DNA from: Lachnospiraceae bacterium
Lineage (GTDB): Bacteria; Bacillota; Clostridia; Lachnospirales; Lachnospiraceae
Assembly (NCBI GenBank): GCA_014799465.1
Contig: JAAVHZ010000040.1
Span: 1 to 64,000 of the forward strand
DNA length: 64,000 nt
Reading direction: 5' to 3'
Position numbers and translations under genes: made by a program. The notes beneath the pieces were generated by a model that was given only the letters and a program-made list of their open reading frames with translations, made no database searches and had not been told where the DNA came from. Positions 15,878 through 24,823 of this stretch are shown here, piece by piece (the first letter of the stretch is position 1; the number at the start of each line of letters is the position of its first letter).

Positions 15878-17818
15878 ATGAGTTGGGAAGAGAAGGATAT
15901 AGAGATAATGGAAAAAATAAAAGAGAATACTGAAAATCTTGAGATACCAAAAACATTATCACCTGAAAACATGATGAAAAGGCTGGAAAATGAACAATCT
16001 AAAAAGAAAAAGATAAAAAAGACATTTATAAAAGTAATGGCGGCAGCAGCATGTATGGGGGCAGTGGCAGTTAGTTTGTGGCAGTTACAGGGAAATGATG
16101 CAGTACTTAAGAAAACCATACCTGATTTAGTAAAAAATAAAAAAGAGAAGACATTAAACAGTAGTGACTATGCTTCTATATATGAAAAGCTAAAAAAAGT
16201 GCAGCCACAAGTAAAATATGAGGATGTGGTTTATGATTATGAGGAAGATTTTTTATATGGTGCAGGTGCAGTGAATGAGAGTGAGGATATAGAAGGAGAT
16301 GTTGCAGATTCTTATAATGGGCAGACTACAACCAGAAGTACTGAAAATAATGTATCAGATACAAATGTGCAGGTGGAGGGCATAGATGAAGCAGATGTGG
16401 TAAAAAATGACCGTGAATACATTTATGCATTAGATATGACTGGTAATAAAGTCAGCATTATAAGTATGAAAAAAGAAAAGAAAGTATCGGATATACAGAT
16501 TATTGATGAATATCTTTCTTTTTATAATGCAGATATGTATGTATCAAATGATACTCTGGTGGTGGTTGGAACATATGTGGAAAATGAGACACAGATATAT
16601 ATATATGACATATCTGACAGGGAGGAGCCGGTTCAGGTTAGTTCTATATCACAGCAAGGCGACTATTATACATCAAGACTTGCAGGGGATTATCTTTATA
16701 TAATGAGTGATAGTTATATCAGAGGGAAACTATCAGAGGATAACTGTGTTCCAAGATTAGATGGAGAACAGATTGAGGCAGACTGTGTAGTAATATCTGA
16801 AAATGTTACTTCATTGGAATATGAATTTATAATATCAATAGATTTAAAGGCACCTGAGACTGTAATTGATAAAAAGGCGATTACAAAAGATTCAACAGGA
16901 TATATTTATATGTCGGCAGAAAATATATATATAACAAATTACAATTATAAGGATGATAGTACATTTATCACTAAGGTAGGATATAAAGACGGAAAGTTTT
17001 CAGAGACAGTTGAGGGAAGTATAGACGGAAGGCTGTATGGTCAGTTTGCAATGGATGAATATAATGGATGTCTCAGGATTGTGTCAACTGACTGGACAGA
17101 AGGAAAATATAGAGACGACCAGACTAATATTGTATATGTTCTTGATGGTTCATTGCAGGAAATAGGGAAAATTACGGGAATAGCAGATGGAGAAAGTATA
17201 TATTCTGCAAGATTTATGGGAGATATAGGGTATTTTGTGACATATTATCAGACTGACCCGTTATTTAAAGTGGATTTTTCAGACCCAACTAATCCTGTGA
17301 TATTGGGACAGCTTGAGATTACCGGGTATTCTGATTATCTTCATCCGTGGGGGAATGACAAACTTATGGGACTTGGATATGTGGATAATGAATTGAAGCT
17401 TTCCATGTTTCAGTTAAATGATAACGGAGATATGAGTGAAATTACCAGAAAGATATTTAGAGATTGTTACCAGTCACCGGCATCTCAGAACCACAAGGCA
17501 TTAATGATATCTCCTGAATTAAATCTTATTGGTTTTACAACCGTAACAGGAGGTATGTATTCTGATAATTTTGATGAAAGTATTGTGTATGAAGTATATT
17601 CGTATATTGATGGAGAATTTGTGTGCAGATTGTCAGAAAAAATACTGCAAACTGACTGGGGAAATTATGACAGCTATGGTAGTGAAATATATGAAAATGC
17701 TTATAATACCAGAGGTGTATATGCAGATGGAAAATTATATATAGTTATTCCGGGAGACAAAGTATCTATATATAATATAGATACAATGGAGTCACTGGGT
17801 GAGATAAAAATTGATTAG
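15878..17818 (+). CDS. Membrane-anchored beta-propeller protein, candidate anti-sigma/sensor
   Basis: A 646-residue protein. A cytoplasmic, charged N-terminus (about 1-48: LSPENMMKRLENEQSKKKKI) resembles the start of clostridial anti-sigma proteins. One membrane segment follows (about 52-68: VMAAAACMGAVAVSLW), then a linker and a large secreted beta-propeller domain. The conserved propeller entry motif TNVQVEGIDEADVVKNDREYIYAL is visible. These propeller-domain proteins are common in Clostridia and often follow ECF sigma genes. The cytoplasmic tail could hold the sigma factor while the propeller senses an extracellular ligand; this is inference. Its stop overlaps the end of the convergent LysR gene. 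Confidence 0.8.
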   Translation: MSWEEKDIEIMEKIKENTENLEIPKTLSPENMMKRLENEQSKKKKIKKTFIKVMAAAACMGAVAVSLWQLQGNDAVLKKTIPDLVKNKKEKTLNSSDYASIYEKLKKVQPQVKYEDVVYDYEEDFLYGAGAVNESEDIEGDVADSYNGQTTTRSTENNVSDTNVQVEGIDEADVVKNDREYIYALDMTGNKVSIISMKKEKKVSDIQIIDEYLSFYNADMYVSNDTLVVVGTYVENETQIYIYDISDREEPVQVSSISQQGDYYTSRLAGDYLYIMSDSYIRGKLSEDNCVPRLDGEQIEADCVVISENVTSLEYEFIISIDLKAPETVIDKKAITKDSTGYIYMSAENIYITNYNYKDDSTFITKVGYKDGKFSETVEGSIDGRLYGQFAMDEYNGCLRIVSTDWTEGKYRDDQTNIVYVLDGSLQEIGKITGIADGESIYSARFMGDIGYFVTYYQTDPLFKVDFSDPTNPVILGQLEITGYSDYLHPWGNDKLMGLGYVDNELKLSMFQLNDNGDMSEITRKIFRDCYQSPASQNHKALMISPELNLIGFTTVTGGMYSDNFDESIVYEVYSYIDGEFVCRLSEKILQTDWGNYDSYGSEIYENAYNTRGVYADGKLYIVIPGDKVSIYNIDTMESLGEIKID

Positions 17819-18717
17819 TCAGGCTGCATATTAGAATAGAAATCAATAAACTTTTGCATGGATGCCGAAATAACAGCATTCCTACAGTATGCAAAGCCGA
17901 TTTCGCGGGAAGGGATGGGAACTGATAACGGAAGTTCCCGTACCTTTCCGCTTTTGATATCGTCTTCTGCAAATTCTTTTATTACACATGCTATGCCTAT
18001 TCCTGTCTTTGCAAAATCTATAAGCAGATCCATATTATTTAATTCAAGGATATTGTCTGCTTCAAGATTATTCATTGAAAGATAAGTATTTATATGCTGT
18101 CTTGATACATTTTCAGAATCTAAAAGCATAATATTTGCCATGGAAAAAATATCATTTTCAGTTTTTGCACCACGCATTTTAAGGTTATCTAAGTATGCGT
18201 CGGTAGCAATGAAAATGTAGTTGACATTTCCAAGAGAATGAAATACTAAATCATTTTGATGATTAGTTTTTCCAATAAGACCTATGTCAGACTTTTCCTC
18301 TCTGAGCATTGCAAGTGAATGGGTAGTGGAATTACATTCGATATTAAATTTAATATGTGGATTTTTTTGTATGAATTTTTTAAGGTAAGGCAGCAGTACA
18401 TATTTGCACAGAGCAGAGCTTACACTTATCCGGATAGTACCTATTCCGAGGAGAACAGATTGCCTGAGTTCTTCCTCGCCTTTAGATATTTCATTAAATG
18501 CACGTTTAATATGGTCATAGAGAAGTTTTCCTTCTTCTGTAAGCATAACACCTCTTGAATTTCTGGAAAACAGAGTTATGCCTAAAGATATTTCAAGATT
18601 TTTAACAGCCTTACTGATAGCAGGCTGGCTGATATACAATTTTTCGGCGGCTTTACTAATATTTCCGGTAGCTGCAACGGTATAAAATATTCTGTATTGG
18701 GATAAATTCTGTTCCAT
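17815..18717 (-). CDS. LysR-family transcriptional regulator, divergent from leuC
   Basis: A LysR regulator of about 300 residues. The N-terminal winged HTH (YRIFYTVAATGNISKAAEKLYISQPAISKAVKNLE, about 8-42) is followed by a co-inducer-binding domain of two Rossmann-like lobes. The ATG at 18717 (MEQNLSQY) is preferred over an upstream in-frame GTG. Its position, divergent from leuCD with a shared 140-bp region, suggests that it controls leucine biosynthesis, as LeuO-type or other LysR proteins do elsewhere; the ligand is not known. Confidence 0.9.
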   Translation of the reverse strand: MEQNLSQYRIFYTVAATGNISKAAEKLYISQPAISKAVKNLEISLGITLFSRNSRGVMLTEEGKLLYDHIKRAFNEISKGEEELRQSVLLGIGTIRISVSSALCKYVLLPYLKKFIQKNPHIKFNIECNSTTHSLAMLREEKSDIGLIGKTNHQNDLVFHSLGNVNYIFIATDAYLDNLKMRGAKTENDIFSMANIMLLDSENVSRQHINTYLSMNNLEADNILELNNMDLLIDFAKTGIGIACVIKEFAEDDIKSGKVRELPLSVPIPSREIGFAYCRNAVISASMQKFIDFYSNMQPD

Positions 18718-18759
18718 TTTTATAAACACCTCTGAATTATAATTTGTTTAAATCTTGTT

Positions 18760-18774
18760 ATAACCTGAAGTTAT
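18760..18774. promoter_or_regulatory. Candidate LysR operator
   Basis: ATAACCTGAAGTTAT is a palindrome (ATAAC-N5-GTTAT) of the T-N11-A type bound by LysR proteins. It lies between the LysR gene and the leuC promoter. Confidence 0.55.
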
Positions 18775-18796
18775 GACTGATATCAATATTATATAT

Positions 18797-18825
18797 TTGC
18801 ATTATACCTTATAAGATGGTAGAAT
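18797..18825 (+). promoter_or_regulatory. Probable leuC promoter
   Basis: TTGCAT and TAGAAT are separated by 17 bp, about 33 bp before the leuC start and just downstream of the LysR-type palindrome, so activation by the regulator is possible. Confidence 0.5.
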
Positions 18826-18858
18826 TGCAATAGAATTAAGAAAAGGAGATGTTGACAA

Positions 18859-20124
18859 ATGGGAATGACTATGACTCAGAAGATTTTAGCTGCACATGCA
18901 GGACTGCCTGAGGTTAAGGCAGGACAGCTTATAGAGGCAAATCTTGACCTTGTATTGGGTAATGATGTTACTTCACCGGTTGCTATTGGTGAAATGAAGA
19001 AAATGAAGGTGGATGGAGTATTTGATAAAGATAAGATAGCCATAGTACTTGACCACTTTACACCGAATAAAGACATTAAATCAGCAGAACTTTGTAAATG
19101 TGCAAAGGATTTTGCTTATAAAAATGATATAACAAACTTTTTTGAGACAGGTGAAGTCGGCATTGAGCATGCACTTCTTCCTGAAAAAGGACTTGTAGTT
19201 GCAGGAGATGTGGTAATAGGTGCAGACTCTCATACCTGTACATATGGTGCTCTTGGAGCTTTTTCAACAGGTGTGGGAAGCACAGATATGGCAGCAGGCA
19301 TGGCAACAGGTAAAGCATGGTTCAAAGTACCGGGTGCATTAAAGTTTGTACTTACCGGAAAGCCTGCAAAATGGGTAAGCGGCAAGGATGTTATACTTCA
19401 TATCATCGGAATGATAGGTGTGGATGGGGCATTATACAAATCCATGGAATTTACAGGTGATGGTATTGCAAATCTTTCAATGGATGACAGGCTTGCCATG
19501 GCTAATATGGCAATCGAAGCAGGCGGTAAGAATGGAATATTCCCTGTTGATGATATTACAATACAATATATGAAAGAGCATTCTATTAAAGAATACACTG
19601 TATATGAGGCAGATGAGGATGCTGAATATGAAGCAGTGTACACTATTGACCTTAGTACATTAAAATCAACAGTTGCATTTCCGCATCTTCCGGAAAATAC
19701 CAGAACCATTGATGAGGTAGGCGATATTAAGATTGACCAGGTGGTAATCGGCTCATGTACAAACGGAAGAATAGAAGATTTGAGAACAGCAGCAGAAGTT
19801 ATGAAAGGTAAGAAGGTTGCAAAGGGAGTAAGAGCTATAGTAATTCCTGCAACTCAGGCAATTTATCTGCAGGCAGTAGAGGAAGGTCTTGTTACCACGT
19901 TTATACAGGCAGGAGCAGCAGTCAGCACGCCAACATGCGGACCATGTCTTGGAGGACATATGGGTATACTGGCAAAAGGTGAGAGAGCCGTTGCAACTAC
20001 TAACAGAAACTTTGTAGGACGTATGGGAGACCCTGAGTCAGAGGTGTATCTTGCAAGTCCTGCCGTGGCAGCAGCAAGTGCCATTACAGGTAAAATATCC
20101 GGTCCGGATGAAGTAGTATCTTAA
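18859..20124 (+). CDS. leuC: 3-isopropylmalate dehydratase, large subunit
   Basis: A 421-residue aconitase-superfamily protein that, with LeuD, isomerises 2-isopropylmalate to 3-isopropylmalate in leucine synthesis. The [4Fe-4S] ligand cysteines are visible in GSCTNGR and in TCGPCLGG, and the active-site segment [15 protein letters not shown] is intact. The length is that of the shorter LeuC type found in Clostridia and archaea (about 420 rather than about 470 residues). GGAG precedes the ATG. leuD follows after 30 bp, so the two form an operon under the LysR-flanked promoter. Confidence 0.96.
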   Translation: MGMTMTQKILAAHAGLPEVKAGQLIEANLDLVLGNDVTSPVAIGEMKKMKVDGVFDKDKIAIVLDHFTPNKDIKSAELCKCAKDFAYKNDITNFFETGEVGIEHALLPEKGLVVAGDVVIGADSHTCTYGALGAFSTGVGSTDMAAGMATGKAWFKVPGALKFVLTGKPAKWVSGKDVILHIIGMIGVDGALYKSMEFTGDGIANLSMDDRLAMANMAIEAGGKNGIFPVDDITIQYMKEHSIKEYTVYEADEDAEYEAVYTIDLSTLKSTVAFPHLPENTRTIDEVGDIKIDQVVIGSCTNGRIEDLRTAAEVMKGKKVAKGVRAIVIPATQAIYLQAVEEGLVTTFIQAGAAVSTPTCGPCLGGHMGILAKGERAVATTNRNFVGRMGDPESEVYLASPAVAAASAITGKISGPDEVVS

Positions 20125-20154
20125 TTATGATTTTAGAATGGAGGATTTTATATA

Positions 20155-20640
20155 ATGAAAGCATCAGGAAGAGTTTTTAAGTATGGAGATAATGTTGATA
20201 CGGATGTAATCATTCCGGCAAGATATTTAAATGCACCTGATCCGGCAGAGCTGGCTAAGCACTGTATGGAGGACATAGATGTGGATTTTGCAAAGAATGT
20301 TAATGAGGGTGATATAATCGTTGCAAATAAGAATTTTGGATGCGGTTCTTCAAGAGAGCATGCTCCTATATCCATAAAGGCTTCAGGCGTGAGCTGTGTT
20401 ATAGCTGAAACGTTTGCAAGAATTTTTTACAGAAATGCTATTAATATAGGACTTCCGATTATAGAATGCCCGGAGGCTGCACAGGCTATTGAAAATGGTG
20501 ATGAAGTGGAAGTGGATTTTGACAGTGGAAAAATCTATGATAAGACCAAAGGTACAGAGTATCAGGGTCAGGCATTTCCAGAGTTTATGCAGAGAATTAT
20601 TAAGGCAGAGGGTCTTATAAATTATATTAATAATAAATAG
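20155..20640 (+). CDS. leuD: 3-isopropylmalate dehydratase, small subunit
   Basis: A 161-residue swivelling domain of the isopropylmalate isomerase. Family motifs are [15 protein letters not shown] near the N-terminus and [12 protein letters not shown], which contacts the substrate. It pairs with the preceding LeuC. A terminator follows 19 bp after the stop. leuB lies 22 kb away with ilvD and ilvB, so leucine genes are split in this genome. Confidence 0.96.
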   Translation: MKASGRVFKYGDNVDTDVIIPARYLNAPDPAELAKHCMEDIDVDFAKNVNEGDIIVANKNFGCGSSREHAPISIKASGVSCVIAETFARIFYRNAINIGLPIIECPEAAQAIENGDEVEVDFDSGKIYDKTKGTEYQGQAFPEFMQRIIKAEGLINYINNK

Positions 20641-20658
20641 CTGTTTTTTTAAATATGC

Positions 20659-20712
20659 ACTTCTCCTGAAGGCGGACGATGTGAAAAGTCTGCCGGTGGG
20701 AGAAGTTTTTTA
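20659..20712 (+). terminator. leuD terminator, copy 1 of a duplicated hairpin
   Basis: ACTTCTCC pairs with GGAGAAGT, with inner pairing of GGCGGAC with GTCTGCC, followed by TTTTTTATTGAGAA. Almost the same 70-bp sequence, including flanks, recurs at 21506-21558. Confidence 0.85.
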
Positions 20713-20762
20713 TTGAGAATGTTACAGGAAGAAATTTATAAAACAAAAGGAGGCAATCAGTA

Positions 20763-21113
20763 ATGCCCATTAATTTTTTTGAATTAAAATATTTAATACT
20801 AGATAGCTTTTATTTGGAATCATCACAAAATGGATATATATATGAGCAATCCTCAGGAATTTGTTATGAGTCATTTGCGGAATATGTTAATTCAGATAAA
20901 TTAGAAGCTATAATATCAATTTCAACTATTATTAGATTGAAGTTACGACATGGTTTACAATTAACACAATATGATATGTTGAATATAAAGAAAATACTTT
21001 GTTTATATTCAACATTAGGTGTTAAAGACTTTTTGAATGAGTCAGAGTTAGAATATTTAGAAGAAGATATTGCAGTTATAGAATACAAATACAAAGAAAT
21101 TGAGAAACGATAG
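20763..21113 (+). CDS. Small protein of the toxin/immunity patch
   Basis: A 116-residue acidic, helical protein starting MPINFFELKYLILDSFYLE, with a strong AAAGGAGG site. No family is recognised. It sits right after the leuD terminator and 41 bp before another small acidic gene, in a patch that also holds a deaminase-type toxin and Imm5-like protein. An immunity or accessory role is plausible from context only. Codon use is AT-richer than the flanking leu genes. Confidence 0.55.
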   Translation: MPINFFELKYLILDSFYLESSQNGYIYEQSSGICYESFAEYVNSDKLEAIISISTIIRLKLRHGLQLTQYDMLNIKKILCLYSTLGVKDFLNESELEYLEEDIAVIEYKYKEIEKR

Positions 21114-21154
21114 TAGATTAGATTTTATTGGATTACATATAGGGAGGAAGAATA

Positions 21155-21406
21155 ATGGCAGCATATGTGAAAATGATAAAAAAAATAGATGATGATAAGA
21201 AGGTAGTATACCGATTTGGACCAAATGAAAGACAGATGGGAGAAATAGAGTTTGACAAAGAGGAAAAAAGTTTTAAGATATTAAAACAAGTAAATGATTC
21301 TAAAATTTCAAATAAGGCGTACGAAAATTGGGCATCTGAACAAATAATAAAAATCATGTTTAAAAATAAGGGATTATTTCCAGATGTTACTTCAGTTGAG
21401 AAGTAA
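21155..21406 (+). CDS. Small immunity-like protein
   Basis: An 83-residue protein with a GGGAGGAAG site upstream. Its layout (VVYRFGPNERQMGEIEFDKEEKSFKIL ... NKAYENWASEQIIKIMFKNKGLFPDVTSVE) resembles small orphan proteins found in polymorphic-toxin loci of Firmicutes. The call rests on this resemblance and on context. Copy 2 of the duplicated terminator follows 100 bp later. Confidence 0.5.
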   Translation: MAAYVKMIKKIDDDKKVVYRFGPNERQMGEIEFDKEEKSFKILKQVNDSKISNKAYENWASEQIIKIMFKNKGLFPDVTSVEK

Positions 21407-21505
21407 TTAACAGTAGTTATAACAAGAACTGGTGTTTAACTAAAGTATCAGATTCACTGGGTACATATTGTGAATATAAATAGTTAGATCTTATTTAAAA
21501 TATTT

Positions 21506-21558
21506 ACTTCTCCCACCAGCAGACAATGTGAAAAGTCTGTCGGTGAGAGAAGTTTTTT
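21506..21558 (+). terminator. Copy 2 of the leuD-type terminator
   Basis: ACTTCTCCC...AGAGAAGT with inner AGACAATGTGAAAAGTCT, then TTTTTTATTGAGAA. It matches copy 1 (20659-20712) closely, including flanking AAATAT and TTATTGAGAA. Confidence 0.8.
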
Positions 21559-21845
21559 ATTGAGAAATGGTTTTAGTTGAATGATTGTTAAAATATTTAT
21601 TATATCATATGTTTATCATTCATAGTAAAAAATGATGCTGAGGTGTGCAAATTCAGTAACGAGGTTATGAAAATATGCAAAATTTGCTAAAAGATAGTAC
21701 TTAGATTAAGAAATAGCACACTTCAACAACAAATTACACAAATGTACAAAAGTTGAGTTAAAATGGAAAATAAGCAAAGATATATATTTGTAAAATATTG
21801 CTTTACTTGGGATTGGGGAGATATTAAAATAAGGAAGGTGGAAGG
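21559..21845. other. Gap upstream of the deaminase gene
   Basis: AT-rich sequence without a frame that would extend the deaminase protein at its N-terminus. No secretion-domain (LXG or WXG100) coding sequence is seen here. Confidence 0.5.
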
Positions 21846-22442
21846 ATGACAAGAGTTCAAGAAGGAGCAACTATAGGCAATAGAGTTTCAATATTGAGAA
21901 TGTCACAGGAAGATATGATTAAAGAGATTCTTGAATTGGAGAATGGAGGGGAGAAGTGTGGTAATGGGAATGGTAGTAATACTTTAAATGCTAAAATTAA
22001 TCAGGCTATAGTAGCACAGAAAAAAGCACAGGATATATCTAAAGATTATGGAGGAAAATCGGTAGCATCAGATGGAGAAATAAATACTTTAAGTGGATGG
22101 GGGAAATATAAAGATCCAAATAATATTATTAATAGGTCAGTGGCACCACAAGATGTTATTGCAAAATCAAAAGAGATAGGACATGAATTACAACAGAATT
22201 CTTTTTTGGATAACATAAATAGAGGAGGAGAACCAGGTCAAAGTAAAGCGTCACATGCAGAAAAACAACTTTCACTAATTTCAACTAAACCAATTGGCGT
22301 TGCTCCAATTGATATGTGTGATGATTGTATAATATTTTTTTCAAAGTTAAGTGTTTATGAAAAGAGAACTATTATCGTTGCAGATCCTTCCACAGTTAGA
22401 ATATTTGAAAGTGATGGTTCTGTTAGGGAAATAAAAAGATAG
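21846..22442 (+). CDS. Deaminase-fold toxin module (orphan polymorphic-toxin C-terminus)
   Basis: A 198-residue protein. The C-terminal part carries a zinc deaminase signature: SHAEKQLSL (His-Ala-Glu) followed by PIDMCDDCIIFF (CxxC) and two strands (RTIIVADPSTVRIFE), as in the nucleic-acid or nucleotide deaminase toxins of polymorphic systems. The N-terminal about 100 residues are Gly/Asn-rich and do not show a WXG or LXG secretion domain. AAGGTGGAAGG precedes the ATG. It is followed 114 bp later by an Imm5-like gene, the usual toxin-immunity order. It may be a recombination cassette left from a longer toxin gene. Confidence 0.7.
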   Translation: MTRVQEGATIGNRVSILRMSQEDMIKEILELENGGEKCGNGNGSNTLNAKINQAIVAQKKAQDISKDYGGKSVASDGEINTLSGWGKYKDPNNIINRSVAPQDVIAKSKEIGHELQQNSFLDNINRGGEPGQSKASHAEKQLSLISTKPIGVAPIDMCDDCIIFFSKLSVYEKRTIIVADPSTVRIFESDGSVREIKR

Positions 22443-22556
22443 ATATATGTATATAAAGCATAAATGCAAATATAGTAGCTTATTAATCTTGATATAGCAA
22501 AAACTTTAGGGTTAATTAAAGGTTAGAAATATTAATTTTGAGTGAGGTAAACAGAT

Positions 22557-23132
22557 ATGAATTTACAAGTTATTAATCAAGCAAGAAAATCATTAGAGAA
22601 TTTGGGAATCTTGGAATTGCCCATTAGAAAAAGTCTTTGGCTGGAATTAGGTGAAGTAGAAAAAAAATCATTTTATGCAACTAAAACAGAAGCTTTGAAG
22701 AAAAGAGTAAGTCTGGCAATGGAGTGTATAAATTTAGTAAGAGATACATGGAATAATAGAGGAAGTATCAATTTGGAAATTCTGTTAAAATCAGTTAATG
22801 ATTATTTAGAGGATAAAATTTCGGCAGAAGAACTAATGAAGATTAATAATGATTACAGGCAAGTAGTTGAGGAAATTGCCTATAATGGCGAAGAAGTATA
22901 TGGTGTTGTGGGTTTGGCGTGTTGTTATGTTGCAAATATAGCTTTATATGATGAATTAATAATATATAATACTGATGATGAAGATTTAGATGAAGAACTG
23001 GATTCTTTTACTTGGGATACATCATACTTAATTAGTTTAATATATTCTGCCGATGAAAATATAGTTGAAAGTAATAAAAAAAGAACAGAATATTGGAAGT
23101 GGTATTTAGACGAAATAGAAAAAATACTATAA
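22557..23132 (+). CDS. Imm5-like immunity protein
   Basis: A 191-residue acidic helical protein. It shows RKSLWLELGE near residue 25, an internal helical repeat (RVSLAMECINLVRDTWNNRG), a central GVVGLACCYVANIA, an acidic run (DDEDLDEELDS) and a closing NKKRTEYWKWYLDEIEKIL. This layout is like the Imm5 family of immunity proteins that pair with deaminase toxins. It directly follows the deaminase gene, and it probably neutralises that toxin (inference). Confidence 0.65.
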   Translation: MNLQVINQARKSLENLGILELPIRKSLWLELGEVEKKSFYATKTEALKKRVSLAMECINLVRDTWNNRGSINLEILLKSVNDYLEDKISAEELMKINNDYRQVVEEIAYNGEEVYGVVGLACCYVANIALYDELIIYNTDDEDLDEELDSFTWDTSYLISLIYSADENIVESNKKRTEYWKWYLDEIEKIL

Positions 23133-23181
23133 ATATATTGTAGTAAAGAAAGACAATAAAATTTCAAGAAGGTGAAATAAA

Positions 23182-23784
23182 ATGAGCACAAGTTTTCAAA
23201 TATTTCCAACAAGGAAGAATAAGCCGGCATGCGATGAAATAATTAAATATTCCATGAATCTGTTTTGCAGGTTTTTGCAAAAGGAAAAAATATCATGTGA
23301 TATTGAGATAACTGCCAGCGAAGTATCATGTGAGGATAAAGTATACAACAGTCCTGAATCATTAGTATCAAATGAGGATAATTATACAGCATTCACTCTG
23401 AATAACGAAGGCGATGCATATGTATTTTACCACAAAATAGATGATATAGATAAAGATTTCTGGGATGAAGAATTAAAAGAAAATAAGAAAGCAAAATCTT
23501 TGAAAGAAAAGATAGATGATAATCTGGAGACAGGATATTACTGGAGTGTTAAAAGAACGGCGGGACAGCCGGTAATAGTAAGCTTGTATTATGGATATTT
23601 AGCTATAGCAATAGCTGTTTTAACAGATGGAATTATATATTCGGATGATGGTGCATGGGATTATTCAAGTTTTCCTATTGAAGGCATTGCTTTTGAAAAT
23701 GAATATTTAAATATTGAAAAATTAAGCGATACTACAGTAAAAGAAAGTGTTGAAAATTGGTTGGACATATTAAAAAAAATGTGA
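23182..23784 (+). CDS. Immunity-like or bystander protein of the toxin patch
   Basis: A 200-residue acidic protein with AAGGTG before the ATG. The C-terminal part reads YGYLAIAIAVLTDGIIYSDDGAWDYSSFPIEGIAFENEYL, a layout seen in several uncharacterised proteins near bacterial toxins (a gate-like segment then a YSDDGAWD motif). I do not recognise a named family. It is co-directional with the Imm5-like gene, 49 bp downstream, and may be a second immunity gene. Confidence 0.55.
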   Translation: MSTSFQIFPTRKNKPACDEIIKYSMNLFCRFLQKEKISCDIEITASEVSCEDKVYNSPESLVSNEDNYTAFTLNNEGDAYVFYHKIDDIDKDFWDEELKENKKAKSLKEKIDDNLETGYYWSVKRTAGQPVIVSLYYGYLAIAIAVLTDGIIYSDDGAWDYSSFPIEGIAFENEYLNIEKLSDTTVKESVENWLDILKKM

Positions 23785-23788
23785 TAGC

Positions 23789-24631
23789 CTACAATCTGAG
23801 TTTCCTTACCTTTTCTGAAATCCTGACAGCATTATAAGCGGCCGCATATTCAATAGGGCTAAGCTCTTCTACATAATTTTCTTCATAGTCAATATCTATC
23901 CCGTTATCATGCAGAATGTGTACAGCCTTGTTATATGCAACGGCGGCTTCACATTCGGTATTGTATCTTCCAATTATAAAATCTCCATTAACATGAATTT
24001 TTGAAGTAAAAATCTCTCTTCCGTTTACAGTACTTTTAAATACCCCCTTATAGTGGTTAATTACTTTGATATTTTTATAACGGAAATCAGTGTTATCACC
24101 ATTTACAAAAATATAGTCCCTTCCCTCTACAGAGTGGCTGTGAATGCCATATCTTGACAAAATATTAATCTGCATACCATAATCTGCAACAAACAGATGA
24201 CCATTTCTTTTCATAATCTTATGGTGTGAATAAAAAAACAGGTCATCAAAGTCGAATTTATATATTAAATCTTTATCATAAAAGTAGTCAAAATATTTTG
24301 AATGCATATATATAGGTGTTTTAAAATAAATCCCATTATCTCTGAAATTCACAAGACATACCCATTTATCAAATGAAATAATACACTTTTTAGTGGAATA
24401 ATCAGATATAGAAATATTACTGTTATCTAAAATATTTCTTCCTTCAATATATGCCAAAGAAGCCATATTTTTATCCTCATAACTTCCAAGGCTGATATGA
24501 CGGTTTTTATACGTTAATGAAGAACGGTAATACAAAGTGCCATCCTTTTTTTGGGCTGTAAAAACTCCTTTTGGTAAAGTGGTATTCAAGTCATCCAATC
24601 CTTTCGAAATGCATTCTGTAAAATGATACAT
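23789..24631 (-). CDS. Protein with two AP2-like domains around a degenerate HNH-like segment
   Basis: A 280-residue protein. AP2-like DNA-binding repeats lie at about 21-68 (KGVFTAQKKDGTLYYRSSL ... LGSYEDKNMASLAYIEGRNIL) and 195-241 (KGVFKSTVNGREIFTSKIHV ... GRYNTECEAAVAYNKAVHIL). Between them, VNGDNTDFRYKNIKVIN (about 176-193) looks like the DGxxxDNRxxNL end of an HNH nuclease, but the conserved His ahead of it is replaced by Phe (YIFVNGD). Bacterial AP2 proteins often occur in HNH homing nucleases. This one may be a binding-only derivative. It is on the opposite strand to the toxin/immunity genes and converges with them. Confidence 0.65.
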   Translation of the reverse strand: MYHFTECISKGLDDLNTTLPKGVFTAQKKDGTLYYRSSLTYKNRHISLGSYEDKNMASLAYIEGRNILDNSNISISDYSTKKCIISFDKWVCLVNFRDNGIYFKTPIYMHSKYFDYFYDKDLIYKFDFDDLFFYSHHKIMKRNGHLFVADYGMQINILSRYGIHSHSVEGRDYIFVNGDNTDFRYKNIKVINHYKGVFKSTVNGREIFTSKIHVNGDFIIGRYNTECEAAVAYNKAVHILHDNGIDIDYEENYVEELSPIEYAAAYNAVRISEKVRKLRL

Positions 24632-24823
24632 TAAAAACTATTTTTATGCAAGTCTGTATAAAAATTAAAATATCTGTAAAAAATATTTAACAATCCATGA
24701 AAAAGTTGTAATAAATTCTTTAGAAACTAAATACAATAATATTGTGGACAAAGTGTGATATTAAAAACATAAAATAAAACTGCTGCCATAAAAGGGTTAA
24801 AAATGGCAGTGGATTGGAGGAGT

